Shown: one piece after another, positions 43,243 to 56,700 of the stretch
Numbering within the stretch: the first letter of the stretch is position 1
How the letters are laid out: every line of letters starts with the position of its first letter
Source of the DNA: Serinus canaria
Lineage: Eukaryota > Chordata > Aves > Passeriformes > Fringillidae
Direction: 5' to 3'
NCBI RefSeq assembly: GCF_022539315.1
Contig: NC_066316.1
Coordinates: 33,667,245 to 33,731,244, forward strand
Length of the DNA stretch: 64,000 nt
The notes under the pieces: model-generated
Database searches by the model: none
Seen by the model: the letters and a program-made list of their open reading frames with translations, nothing else
Told to the model about the DNA's origin: nothing
Made by a program: the position numbers and the translations under genes

Positions 43243-46200
43243 TAGCACTCAAGTACAAATTAAGACCCTGGTAATGCTTACAGCATCTTGTTTCTCTAAG
43301 AAAAAGAAAATAATTACCATTCTAGACTTGCTGGTATTTTTGTTATGTGCTGCAAGGTTAACTGTTGGGGGGTCAATGACTGAGCCAGGAAAAAGCTGAG
43401 CAAGCTCTGCATTAATAACAGCAGAAACTGCTTCATTAGGTGGAGTCAAAGGTGGAGTCATGAAGAGAGGAGTTGTTTTTGGTGTGGGTGGAATGACATC
43501 TGAAGGATGAATGAAGAACCCTGGAGCTGCTACTGTATTGGAAGGCACAGAGTTGTGTACAGGACCAACTGCTGATGCTGCTGCTGCCGCTGCTGCCGTT
43601 GTCTGATGCAGTTTTGCTTCCAGCTTAGCTTTCTGTGGAGAAGATGAAAGCAATGTATGTAGCAGATAATCCTACTTGTGAACATGGGAGTAGCACTGAG
43701 CCACAAGTTCAACTTTGATTATCCAACTGGATTTAATAAACCTAAGCTACCTTCAACACAGGTAAGCTGAAAAAAGCTTATAGATAAGCTGAAAAATTAA
43801 ACTATTAAACTATTTAATTTGACTCACAAGCTGAGTAATTATATGGAATAATAAAACATGAGTAATTATATGGAATAACAAAAAAAAAAGTAAAAACCCT
43901 ACACTGAACAGCAAAGTAGTGTCAACACAGCCAAGCACTGGCCAGCTAACAATGGCTTTATGACTGGCACTTCCCTGTGTCAGCAACTGTCTTAATTTCA
44001 GTATGCTTTTTCAATTCAGAATGATATACTTATGAAGACTTGGGTTTCATTACAAACTCCCAACCCACCCTTAAAATACACAAAAAATAAGTCTCAAAGA
44101 CCAAAGAAGGATGGGAGACACTACCAGCACTTTGCTTAAGAAGAGTGAACCAGAGTGCTGAGCAGTTCCTTCCTCAAATACACTATGGAGAAAAAAAAAA
44201 GTCATCTAGCTCTGCAACTACTTTCTCAGCTTTCGAAGTTTAGATACAGCACTAAAAAGAGCCAAATGGCCTCCAACCTGTTGCTGAAGCTTCAAAAGCT
44301 GCTGCTGTTTCTCTTGCAGCACCTGGAGCTGTTGCTCGGCTGAGGCCATGGCATGAGAGAGAGACTGCAAAGCTACCTGGGCTGCTGAACTCAGTGCTGT
44401 CGAGGCTTCCCCAACTGTTCCAGAAGAGAGGCCACCAACTGCTGGGGTAACCCCAAAGGTACTCACTGGCATGAAACAAACAAACAAAATAAAACACCTA
44501 TGTAGAAATTATAAAACACACATTTAATTCTTTATAAATTGTTCAGAGCAATGCAAAAACAAGTGAAACTTCTTTTAAATCCAGTTCTTGCTACAAGGTA
44601 ACATCATCTTGAGTTACAAAGTATATGGCTTGTAGACTATGCACTTGGTCTTGCATGTAACACTTGGATTACAGAAAAGCCATGTATTGCTCTGGAATTC
44701 TTACACCACAAAAGCTTTTAAGGTAAAGATGCAAACTTGTACATTATACTCTCCAATAGAAACAAATGGATTCAAGTTAATATTTTTTTCAATCCACTTT
44801 GTTTGCTAAGATCCAAGACGTTTAACTTCACATATAGAAATTATTCAAGAAAAAAAAAATCACAGACAAAAACATTTTAACATTTTGTAAAACTACAACA
44901 ATGAGTTTTTCAAACAGTGCCATAATGTTAAATTAAAAATGTACTATGGAACTATGCTAAGTAGAAAAAATGAAAAATTGTATATACCAGTAAACGTACT
45001 TGCATCGTCCCTTTCTATTCTAGTTCCATCACTTGTTGAAACACAGGTAAAGTGCAGAGGTTCAACTTCCAGAAGTCCAGTAAGGGAAGTAAAACTACCT
45101 TCAGCAGCTGCACAGCTACTTATTTTCCCATTTCCTGAAAAAGAAACATGTATCTGCACAGTCAGCCAATGTTTTCTTCATAGTGACATTTCAATTAATG
45201 AAATGTCAAAAGGGACAACTAAATATAATGCACATATTTTATTAGATCATGTTGTAGAAGAAGCAACATTACATTATCACATCCTCAATATAAAAGGGGA
45301 TTTGCTGTCAAATCTGAAGAGAGCATATTAATAAGTCAAATTGTCAACTGTGACAGAAGTGTAGCATAACCTTAATTCCAGAAAAAAAACATATATGGAT
45401 GCTCTATTTTTTCTACACTGAAAGCAAATTAGCTTGCAAAAATATATTGATGTTACCTGAAAGGAAGAGGAAGAAACTGTCAGACCAACTAAGAACATAG
45501 ACATATTTAGTATAAAACCCAGACTATGAATCAATATCCAAACAAATTCAGAGTTGCATGGAGGAAGGGACAAGAAGGAGAAAGACAATAGCACACAAGA
45601 GAAGGAAAGGAATCACTATGACTGATGACCACACTTACTATGGAAATAATTTCCTGACAGATAAAAACTATTTAGTTCTTTAGGACACCGCAAAGCTTAA
45701 AGAGTCACTTATAAATTAACCTGAGAAGATAGACACAAATATGCTTTTAAGATATTTAACTCCTCTAAAACGGAAAAAATACCTCATTAAACCTTTGTAT
45801 TTAAGTAGAAGAATGCCATATAGCAGCTTTCCAACTTCAGAAAAATCCATTTAGGTTTCTTTGCCTATGTGAGTCCTGCTAGCCTAAATGAATAATAACA
45901 CAGCTCAAGGAAGTTACTTGAAAGAGGTGCCAGATGATTCCTAGATGACTGACCCACAGAATGAGAGCAGCCTTTCTGTCTAATCTCTACCCTGAGATAT
46001 TCCACAGGATAAGAAAACAGATTCCAGAAAGAGGCTTTTTCTTCTTGTCCTAAGGCCACAGGAAATGTAAAAGATACCATGAGCAAGAGAATACCTCTCG
46101 GACTTCAGCTTGGTTGGAAAGTATAAAATCACATCTTCAGGAAAAGAAAACACTATAACAGATTTACTCATTCTACCACAATCAATCACTGCTAAACATA

Positions 46201-49200
46201 CATACCTGATAGAACATCAGACAAATCAATTTCATCTGACTGCACTCCAATACTGCTGTTGTATACATTTTTACAAGAAGAGCCACATATTTCCAAATCA
46301 AACAGAACTGGATCAAAAGGTGAGCTGTATAATCCATATCTGCAAATAAGACAAACAGCACCATTCACACAACAGGAACTCATATAAAATTATTTACAGT
46401 AAAAGACCAAGTATTTTATGATCCAGATTTATTACACTCCAAACTATTCTGTTCATTCGTTAGACACATCTTAGAAATTATCACTTGCTTATAGTTTATT
46501 AAAATTATTTATTTGATGGCATTTTCAAACAGCTTATAATGCTAAGCAAGTAATTTCCTTGAAGATGTAATATTGTCCTGGAAACATGACACACAATCAC
46601 ACTAGACATGAAAATAGAACAAGCCTTAGACAATGAGCAAGACACACACCTGCACATGGTAAATGAGACATTAGTCTGAAGTCAATAAAAACACAGTACT
46701 GTTTCAAAATGGCAGAAGAAATTCCACCTCAGCTTGTTCTTCCAGCTGAAGTAAGAATTAAAAAAGGAAATGCTGCTAGGCATACCAATCAACACTTGTG
46801 ATAAATACCTCAACAGAGGAAAACTCATAGCATTTACTCTGGCAGTACTCGAGGGCAAAAAATAGCACTATCACTCCAAGTTGTCCCAAATTAATTAAGG
46901 CTTTATAAGCCAAGAACAAGGAAACTCCAAAGTAGTATCAAAATCAGTGAGTTTGTTTTGTTTGTTTGTGGGTTTGTTTTTGTTTAAAGGTGGGTTTTTT
47001 TGTTTTGGGGTTTTTTTAGTGTTTACCAATACCTATTATCAGCCAATTACCAATACCTGAAAAGAGGAAAAAAATGGAAATCAGGCTAAATTACTAAAGC
47101 CAGAGTAGAACGAAAGGCATCTGTGTAGATACAAAAGTGAGAAACAACACTCTGCACTTTGGCAAGAGACAGAAGAAATTGGAAATATTTCCACAAACAC
47201 ACTAGCAAGGGTAGTAAGTTCTTCCACTCCCTTTTCCTTCTTCCTCCAAGCAGTCCCTCTTTTCTTTACCAGCTGAGGTAAAAGCCCCCAACATGCTGAC
47301 AAGGCTGGAACTTAAATGTTTAAATGTCTTTTTTGATCAAATAATCACAGAAGTGTAAATGTCTACATGAATACAACACCAGCACCAAGGTAAAAACCTT
47401 TTTTTGAACACAGGCCAAGAAAACATGCTCCTGTAAAGTGGCTACTAAAACACACAAAAATGCTCAGACAAAATTCAGTGTGGTACCCTCACAGCCTGCT
47501 TTAGACATCAGATTTAAACATTGAATAAATCAGGTCAGCTCAACACTAACACTGATTACTTACATGTTTTAAATAAAGAGTTTGATTTATTAAATAAGCA
47601 GGTGATGAAATGTCAAAATTCGGCAAGAGTATTGTAGAGTAGAATCAGAATTTTAACATACTGCAGAGGGTTTAATTTATACTGTCCAGCCCAGATTTAT
47701 TTCAACAAGTATAGTGCCTTTTACCTGTTCTTCAGCAGGAATGATCAGGTTCACAGTTTTGAGTTTCCTTACCAATCCTTTTCACAAAAGGACATAGAAG
47801 GTACATCAACAAAGACTAAATCAAGAACGTAATGTAAAAACTTATCAATCACTGTATTCATCCGTGCAGTAATGAATGTAAACTATGTGAAATACCTCTT
47901 CTGGTTCATTCATCAGTGCCCTCAACTAGAATAATGTGTAAAATTTTGTGTATCACAATACAAGGAAGGCAATGACCAAAGAAGCTGAAGGAAATTCTTT
48001 AGGAATGACTACAGATCTGGAGAATACAATGAAGATACACATACACTTCAGACATCCAGAATTTGTGTAGAATGAAAGAATCTGCTCTCCAGTGCCAACA
48101 TGGGGAGGACACAAGCACTTGTTGTTATCTTATGGCAGGGGTTCCATACTGTTGTCTCCTTATCACAAAAGATTCACACCTTCTTGGTGTTTCTCGTGGG
48201 CAGCTCCTCAGGGCACCAACTCTTTCTTCTTCACACAGTTACCAACTGACTCCAGTTCCCCTCTCAACCAGCCAACCCACTCTTTTATAACACTGTTCTT
48301 ATTGGTTACAGCAGTGGCCTGTTAAAGTCAGGCCTGTTCATAATCTTTGCTAATTGGCCCAGCTGCAACTCCTTAGGGGTAAGATTACTTTCTACAGTAT
48401 CTTTATTTTCTTATATTCTATCCCCCTACAAGCACTAAATGGAGCAGCAGGAGAGTTTTCAGATTAGATGAGAGCCAGAGACAGTTCAAGTGCGAATCAT
48501 AACAATAACTAAATCATGTAACACCTTACAATATTTAGAATCATTTAATTCCATGATGACAAGAATGTGGTACTTTCAATAAGAGGCTGGAGAAATTGTT
48601 TTAGATTTGCTAGAGACAAAACCAACCTGTTTTTTTGTAAGACAGTCTAAAATCCTATCTAAAATCCCTTTTTTATTGTTTTATGAACTGCAAATCATGT
48701 AACACACCCTACTGGCCTTATCCTTTCAAGTTTCACTTGATTTATTGCAGCACATGATAGTAAAATAAGTATTATTCTCCCATGAATGTGCAGATCTGTT
48801 AATAAGACATCTGCTTTTAGCTGATTACCAGATGTTAGCCTATTGCACCTGGGACCAAGGACAAAGAGGAAAAACACAATAGTGTAAATTTTGCAAGCCA
48901 AACGTAGACAAAAAAGATACAATTCGGGGAAAGGGAAAAAGGGGAAAGTTATGGCTGCCTACAAACTTCTGTTTATAAAAAACGGAACATAAAAACCAAA
49001 ACCCAAAAATTACAGTATTCTCTCAATCCACAGACTTATGAAAGACCCACAAATTTTGCCTGAATTAGTAAACTAAATCAAGAAATAGTCAGTCCTTGCT
49101 AGAGAGCTATTGTAATCAAATAAGGGATTTCCTGCTACTCTTCAAACTACCTACGGGGTTATGGAATTAAAAGAGAAAGCAAATTACGTTTCAAGAAGAA

Positions 49201-52200
49201 AATCAGTAAAACACTGTCTAGAAACATTCAGAAAATCTAAGCTTGAAGGACACCAAGAACGGGCTCACTTCAGAAATCTTCCCTTGCGATGCAGACAGCA
49301 TGTGCTCCCCACAAGGTGATCTGAAATGTCACATGTACCAAATTCAAAAGTGGGCAACTGTAAAGAAGGAAAACCTTCTAAGAACCTTAATTGCTTCCAA
49401 GTACTTTTTTAACAAAGTACTTGGAAGCAATTTATACGAAGGATCAACTTGATTCCCACAGAAAGGTGCCATTCTCATGTCAAGTATAATTTTCACTTTT
49501 GTCTCCTCCATTTGATTCAATTCACTTGTTTTTTTAAAATTCTAAATTTTTCCAGATACCATTTCTTTTGCTGGGATAGGTATTCTAATCAACTGTAACG
49601 ACTACAAATGGTGAAATTAATTAACAACTAAGCTGAGGAATACAGTAGACAGCAGGATAAGGATCCAAGTATAACACCTGAGACTAAGTTTTTATGAAGT
49701 ATTTTGGAATTATAGTTCTTCAAAAACAAAAGCAAAAATTAGCAGATATTCTCCCTCCTCTACACCTTCCCTTACTACATTTTCTATTACATTTTGATTT
49801 TACCTGAAAATTCTGAACTAACCTCCACCAAACCTTTTCTACCTTGATCTTGTTTGGCTTTGAGGAAAACTCTTGCACCCAAACCACAACTGAAAGAGAT
49901 GTCAAACAGCAGTATTTTTCCTTCACCAAAATGCAGCTTTGGAAGCTGCTACACAACTGAATCATCCAAAATTTCCTTTTCATATCATCTAAGTCCAAAC
50001 TTAAATGGCCAATCAGTTCAGTATGGAAAAGATGTAACATCACAGTCCTAAATTACACTGATATATAATTTAAAAGAAGAACCTGCATTCCCACTAAATT
50101 ACTCCAGGTCTCTACACCTAGAATATGGCCTTTGGAAGAAATATGTTAAATGTACTGTCAACCTACTGAAAGACTATAGCTTTGTGAAGCACTGTGCCAA
50201 ACTGAAACGATTTAATATACTTAATTCCTTCCAGGAGTCAAAATATGACATGCTGTTAAAGTCTTTACACTAAAAATCATAAATACTAACTTAAGGATTC
50301 CACAGACTTCAAACACCACATACATATTTGCTAATTTAACATGTGACACAGCAATTAAATTCAACTTTAATTTCACACAAGTTAAAACTATTTTCCTGAA
50401 CTTTAGCAAATTAATTCTTGCTCAAACAAATACAGCAAAGTGTTAACACACAACCTTTTTCAGAACACCAAAGGACCGCATTAGATGGTTCTTAGGCCTG
50501 TTTTTATTAAGTCTACAACAACCACATTTCTTACTACCTTGTCTGAAGTAACGCTTCCATTGGTGTTAGGCGATCCTGCAGCTGCCGGGACACCGCAGTC
50601 AGCAACGATGCACAAGCTGTGCTGCATCCTGCCAGATCTTCATCTTTTACATAGTTCAGCAATACAAAATACCAATACACAGATCCTGCATTAAAAAAAA
50701 AAAATTCACGTGAAACATGACAAACTTTTGACTGAGAAAGTGATAATTACCTAATGGTCTGAATACAGACTAGGAGATATTCTACCCCTTCCCCTTTCTT
50801 GAGAGGCTTTAATTAAGAATCATTCTGCAATCTTAAGTTCCTACAAGTACTTCTGATTCTCTTATCAACTAACACATAATTGAAGGAAAAAAGGGTTCCC
50901 AAGAGACAGCTCTGCACACTTCCTTCATTTCTCCTGCTGACAGCAATCAAAATGCTCTTGATATATTAAGGTGCTTGGCTAGAGGCTCCAATCCCACCAG
51001 AGCCAAGCCATACTCCAGAGCCAACTCTTTTCCTCCTTCCATCTTCTGGTTCTGGTTGCTGTCTCCTTAATCCATATTTGCTGGAGGCACTGCTTCCAAA
51101 CAAATCAGTTCTGGCAGCACAGTACCATGGTTCTGTACAAAAACACAAATCTCAGCTTCCTCCTTCTCCTTCCCTGCCTGTGCATTCCATACGCCCTGTA
51201 GCACTGTGTTATGTGTTTTGACCTGGGTGGTAGTACAACAAGCCTTTTGGAATGCAAACCAATTTCTCTGTAAGACTCATTGGTGATGCCAAGCTAGAAA
51301 CAATTCAACAATATCCTAGTGTGAAAAGCAGGCCTCGCCACCCAAAATACAAGGGTGAAGTCATCTTGTCATTCCATCTGGCACTCCAGATGCTTCAACA
51401 AGGTGCTAAGAGACCATTACACTGCAATATAGGTAAGAAAGAAATTTAATTTAGTTAAAATTTCCTTGTAGTGCAGAAGAATCAGAAGTGGATTGCTAGT
51501 TGGACATCATTTGGATGGCCAAGTTTCCTGGCTATCTCCTAATTTTAAAAGATAACAGACCACCCTGTTACTTATGTCAACAGAATCTGTTGTTGCTAAA
51601 CACCTTTCAGAATTTTTAGAAAAGTTACTTAAGTTCTTCAAAAATGTCAGCCTTCACTTTAAGTTTAAGTGAGTTTATTTGCTTAAAATTTCACCAACTG
51701 CAAATGTTTACTTCATGACCAGACCACTCCAAGGAGCATTTTGTACTAACTGAACAATTACCTCATACTAATTTCACAAGAGAGTCCAACACAACTCGAC
51801 AAACAACAAATGCACCGTGTATGTTTATGACAAGAAACACTGCATACGTACCGCCTGTGGCAGCAGCAGGCAAAAGAGGCATATTGTCAAGTAAAGCTTT
51901 TAGAAGAACTGATCCAAACCCTTGCTGACTCGGGTCACACCTGCCATTGCTACAAAAAAACACAGACACTTTAACATTTAAGAAAGTAAGAATGAGGGAT
52001 GAAGTCTCCTCCAGGAGATGAAGCTGAAAGACTGGTGTTCTTTGCAGTCACACCCTAAACACATATTTCCTGAGCAGAACATCTACCAGGTTTTGCTGCT
52101 TTATGAATTCAACGTCAAACAGCAACAAACAAAATATTCAGTTCAGAATGCATGCAAATCCCCAAAATACATGTAAAACAGAAATAAACAAAAATAAATA

Positions 52201-53747
52201 AATGCAAATAATTAGCACTGACCTGATGCACAGTGCAAGGAATCGTGCACATTTGTGAGCTATGCTCCGCCCAGCTTCAAAGAAGCAAACACGTATAATA
52301 TCAGAGACACATTTACGTGTTTTAGAAAGCAAACTGTCGTTTCCTTCCTTTGAGCTGTGAAAACAAGTTGCATACTTTAGAGAATTACACAAACCTAATT
52401 TTTTTTTTTTTTTAGCCAAACTGATACTGAGAAACAGCCATGATAATCTGAACATAATTCCTCCCTTACCTGCCAGGGCCATTTGAATACACTCCGGCCA
52501 GCCAACAAAGTGTGTCGAGTACAAGACTCTGAGCATGTTCTGTAGTCAGACCATCCTCTGTCTTCTTGCAAAGAGTGGTGAGCAGCTTCTCATGGAACTC
52601 TGAAAACTGTAACATGGCACACCGCTGAACTCTGGGGAGGAGGGGAAGGAAAGAAAACCACAATTAACCAATACGGCCATTCTCAGCTTTGTATTCTGTC
52701 TTAGGAGCAGCAAAAAAAGAGAATTCTAGATGAAAGTAAAAGTAGTACACAAGCATATGCAATACCTTCTGTGCATACATTCCCAGTCATCCTGCTTTGT
52801 GCTCACAGAACTTCCTACTTTACAATACATCTAGCAAACTCCTATGAAGTTTTCCCCCCCATTAGCTTGTCTAGCAACTTCTAAACCTAAACAAACTTTC
52901 ACCATCTACAAAACTCTTATCAACTGTTTGCACATACCTCTTTGCAGCCTCGTTGACCTCTTTAAGCCCATTACAGTCAGTGCCACCACTGCAGGGTGGC
53001 AGCTGGTAATACACTTTAAATACTGTATTACCTTCACCTAGGTCTGCAGTACCAAACCAAAGACTTCAACCACTTTTTTGTTAGCTAAATTTGATTCTAA
53101 AATTTTTGACAAATAATATAAATTCTTCTGTACAAAACAAGGCAATGTGGAAATAGAAAGGGAAGATGCTTCTTTTAAAAAACATTTGTTTTAAAACTTA
53201 TTTACCTTTGCCTTTTGAAGTCAGGCAAAAAAACCTCACTCAACATAAAATTTCATGCATAGTGTTATTCTACCACAACTTTCACAGCATAGTGCCCTCT
53301 TACTTGCAATTTACAGAATTTTCCAAACAAAATAAGCTTATGAAATACCAACTTAAAACAGCATCTTGACCTGAGCTATTTCAAGACCTAAGCTTTTGAT
53401 AAGAAGCATAACTAAAGCTAGTATTTTTTTAGAATTAAAAAACACCTACTAACCTTTCCTTTGAAATTGAAGTTTTTTTAAATCTTCGAATTGTTACAGA
53501 GACTTCTTGCAGTAAGTCACAGCCTCGCAGATTATCTGATTTTCTTGAAGAAGTAGTAGCTTCAATTTTGCTAGATGGCTTTTCCTTTTATTTTTGGGAA
53601 AAATAACATTCATAAATCACATTGGTTCTGATCTATTTTTATACCTTGTTCAGTGAAAAGTAAGCAGTTTGCTAAAATCTCTCAGCTTGAGCATTATACC
53701 AAAATAAACCACTTTTATTCACTAATTGCTTTAATACAGAACAATAC

Positions 53748-53787
<40 letters not shown>

Positions 53788-56700
53788 CTTCACAGAAGGA
53801 TAAGATCTATCAACAACTGAAAATACTCAAGGGAACACAAGTTTCAAAAACAAGTGTTCAGAATGTGAAAGTGGCAGAACAGATCTTTGCAATTCAATCT
53901 GCACAGAAGAAACAACTTAGAAATGTTGAACTCTAATTCTAGAAGGTGTCAACACAGTGTCACCTCTTTAGAAAGTAGATTTTAATGGATCTTAATTCTG
54001 CTAACAGCTGCTTAGTTTTCAGCAGACATGAATCATACCAAGTCTACAACTACCAAACAAAATGTATCTTCCTTGCATATTCATTACCTTGCCTGCTGCA
54101 ACTTTTGCCAACAATGAAGCAAGTGAATGGCCCTTGTTTGTCTGAGGTTTTAGAGGAGGTATTCTAACCACTGGTCTAATGCCACCATTGCAGATTTCTT
54201 CTGTTCCTCTGTCATTCACTGCTTTGACATGAATTAAAAATGAACGGTACTTGCCACCAGCCATGCCTAAAAGTAGAGAAGAAAAAAGGAGGAGGGAGAA
54301 TTTGCACAGTTTAAACAGATTGCAAATTGTAAATAGAACAGATCAACCATGTTAATTACAGTAGTTTACCATCGGTTTGAAACAGAAACTCAATGTAAAG
54401 ATAAATAACAAACCTATGTTTGACTACAGAAGTACAAGATGCACTTCAGTCTCACAGGCTTCATGCAAACAGCATAATAAACTGCTTTACCTTTAACAAG
54501 CTTTGGACTTGTTAGTGTCAACATTCCAGCATGTCCTGACAGATCAAGTCCAGTAGCCAGCCATACTGGACCACAAAGTATATCTTCCTTGTGTTCCTCC
54601 AGAAATGGACACAATCTAAGACCTTAGAAAAACATAAGTAATATGGATCTGAATTAGTCATAATTAAGCCATAAAATCTGATCATTTTCATGGATTAAAA
54701 ATGCACCATGTCAAACTCAGATCACTAAGTACATATACCTTTTGACAAAAAAAGACCTGAAGTTCACTTTTAGACATTGTCCAGTGAAATCAATTAAGGC
54801 AAACAACAATTTTAAAACCATTTTCAGTCAGATGATATTGATTAATATATATGTTGACTGGCTTATAAAAGCCACAAAATACACAACTGATTAAATAATG
54901 AACCAATATATACAGAGCCACAATCCTTACTGGGTCATTACTGAAGCAGAACAACACTGTTTAAAAACAAACCAAAACAAATAATAAATTTAAAACAAGG
55001 ATTTGTTCTTCTATAGGATATACAAATTACTGAGATCATCTTCACTCATCTGCTGTTCCTTTCTCAGCATCAAACACCTCCTTTCAGCACTTTTATCACC
55101 CCTTTGATCCTTCCCTTCATTCTTTCTAATCCCTCCTTCCTGGAGTCATAGGATCATAGAATAGTTTGGGTTGGAAAGGACCTTGACAGTCATGCTCTAG
55201 ATAAGGCTGATTACATGAGAGAAACACAGGTGTAAAGTAAGATTGTTGAAAGGACCAAGAAAAAGAACCATCACTCTAGAACTGAGTCGCTCCAACTGTC
55301 AAATTTTAGTCTGCAGCTCTCCTCACTAAGACCCACACAATCCTTTCACAGTCTAAGATATTTTGTGGAAGAGTGCTAGTTAACAACAAGGTTATAAAAA
55401 CAGGCACAGTGTGACGTGGCCAAGTTATGAATTCTTTATGTTCTGTTCCTTATTGGTTTACTGCAGTAATGTCTACAAAAGCCAGGTATGCAAAGAAAAA
55501 TTATACTAAAACTAGCCAAAGAAACAAAGTAAAATACTGCTGAAACAGGCTAGCAATTAAATTAGAAAGGTGCCATATCAATCTACTTGATTTCTAAACT
55601 CAAATAAACATTAATCTGCTTCTAAGCACCAAGCCTCTCCAGTAGTTTAGGATATTTCTAGTGCATTTGTATTAAACATTTAACTCCTCAGCAAACAGAT
55701 AAGAGAGAAAAATAACTTTGAAGACAGCTGAGAAATTAGTCTATTTTAATGTCTGGGAAATTTTTGCAGAGGAATTCAAAAGTATCATTTGAAACAAGTA
55801 AAAAGCAAGGTCCTATTTTAAGTGAAGTATAACAAGATCAATAAAACTTACATTGTGGTTCCTCTACATCCATATACTGCATTTCCTCACTGAATTCCGC
55901 CAGTCCTGGTTTTCCATTTCTCTCCACTTCTATATTATGAGCTGGAGATAAAGGAAATGCGATCTGTCTATCTACTGCTGCTTCTGGAAATAAAAATATT
56001 TGCATGATTTCAAACACTGCTTAAGGCTCAGGAAAAACAGAAGAGGTAGTTTTCATAGCAAAATTATCAACTTTCTGCCCACAGCAATATTTTTAATACA
56101 AACCCACAAGTATACAAGGACAAATTTTTCATATGGATTGAAGTTGCAGCAAACAGTTAAAAAAAATAGTATTTCTGAATGACCTGTAAAGAACCTGTTT
56201 TAAAACTGCCCAAATGCTCTTCCCCTATTAATCAACTGCAGATTATGACTAAGCAATTAGATTCCAGTACTGAAAGTCCGGTAATTTAAACATAAAATAA
56301 CTGGATTGCTCCTGCTGAACATCAAACATTATTTTGGTAATAGTTAAACACAGCCCTTTTTCCAATTAAATGGATCACATGAATTATAAATGAAGAGGAC
56401 ATGGAGGCAAATTAACAAGAAGCATATATAGTGAATTAACTGCCAGACCAAAACCATTAATTCCCAACCAGAAGAATTATGCCTCTGGCCTTCCCATTAC
56501 TACACACTACATATTTAACTGTTTCCAGGGCTCCTGTCATACAAAAGAATGACTGAATAAATTCTGCTCTGCACATCTTCCCTACATCTCATTATCTTAC
56601 AATTTTAGTTCCTTTCTCTCCCCCTCTGGAAGGAGAGAAGTTGGAGGGGGAGTTAATCGAATTTCAGTCTGAGGTTTTTATACATTTGTAAGAGCCAAAC

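Larger units (their letters stand above)
46340..50537. other. Intron between w10 and w11
   Basis: 4.2 kb. It contains a G/T-rich low-complexity stretch (about 46952-47018), an LTR-like element (48066-48430) and a 19-bp inverted repeat (49389-49432). I see no exon in it. Confidence 0.7.

Noticed and set aside
44939..45331. 130-codon plus-strand ORF
   Set aside because: Antisense to w12 and continuing into intron; no recognisable product.
48063..48325. Two overlapping plus-strand ORFs of 75-77 codons
   Set aside because: They lie antisense inside the LTR-like element and have no coding character.
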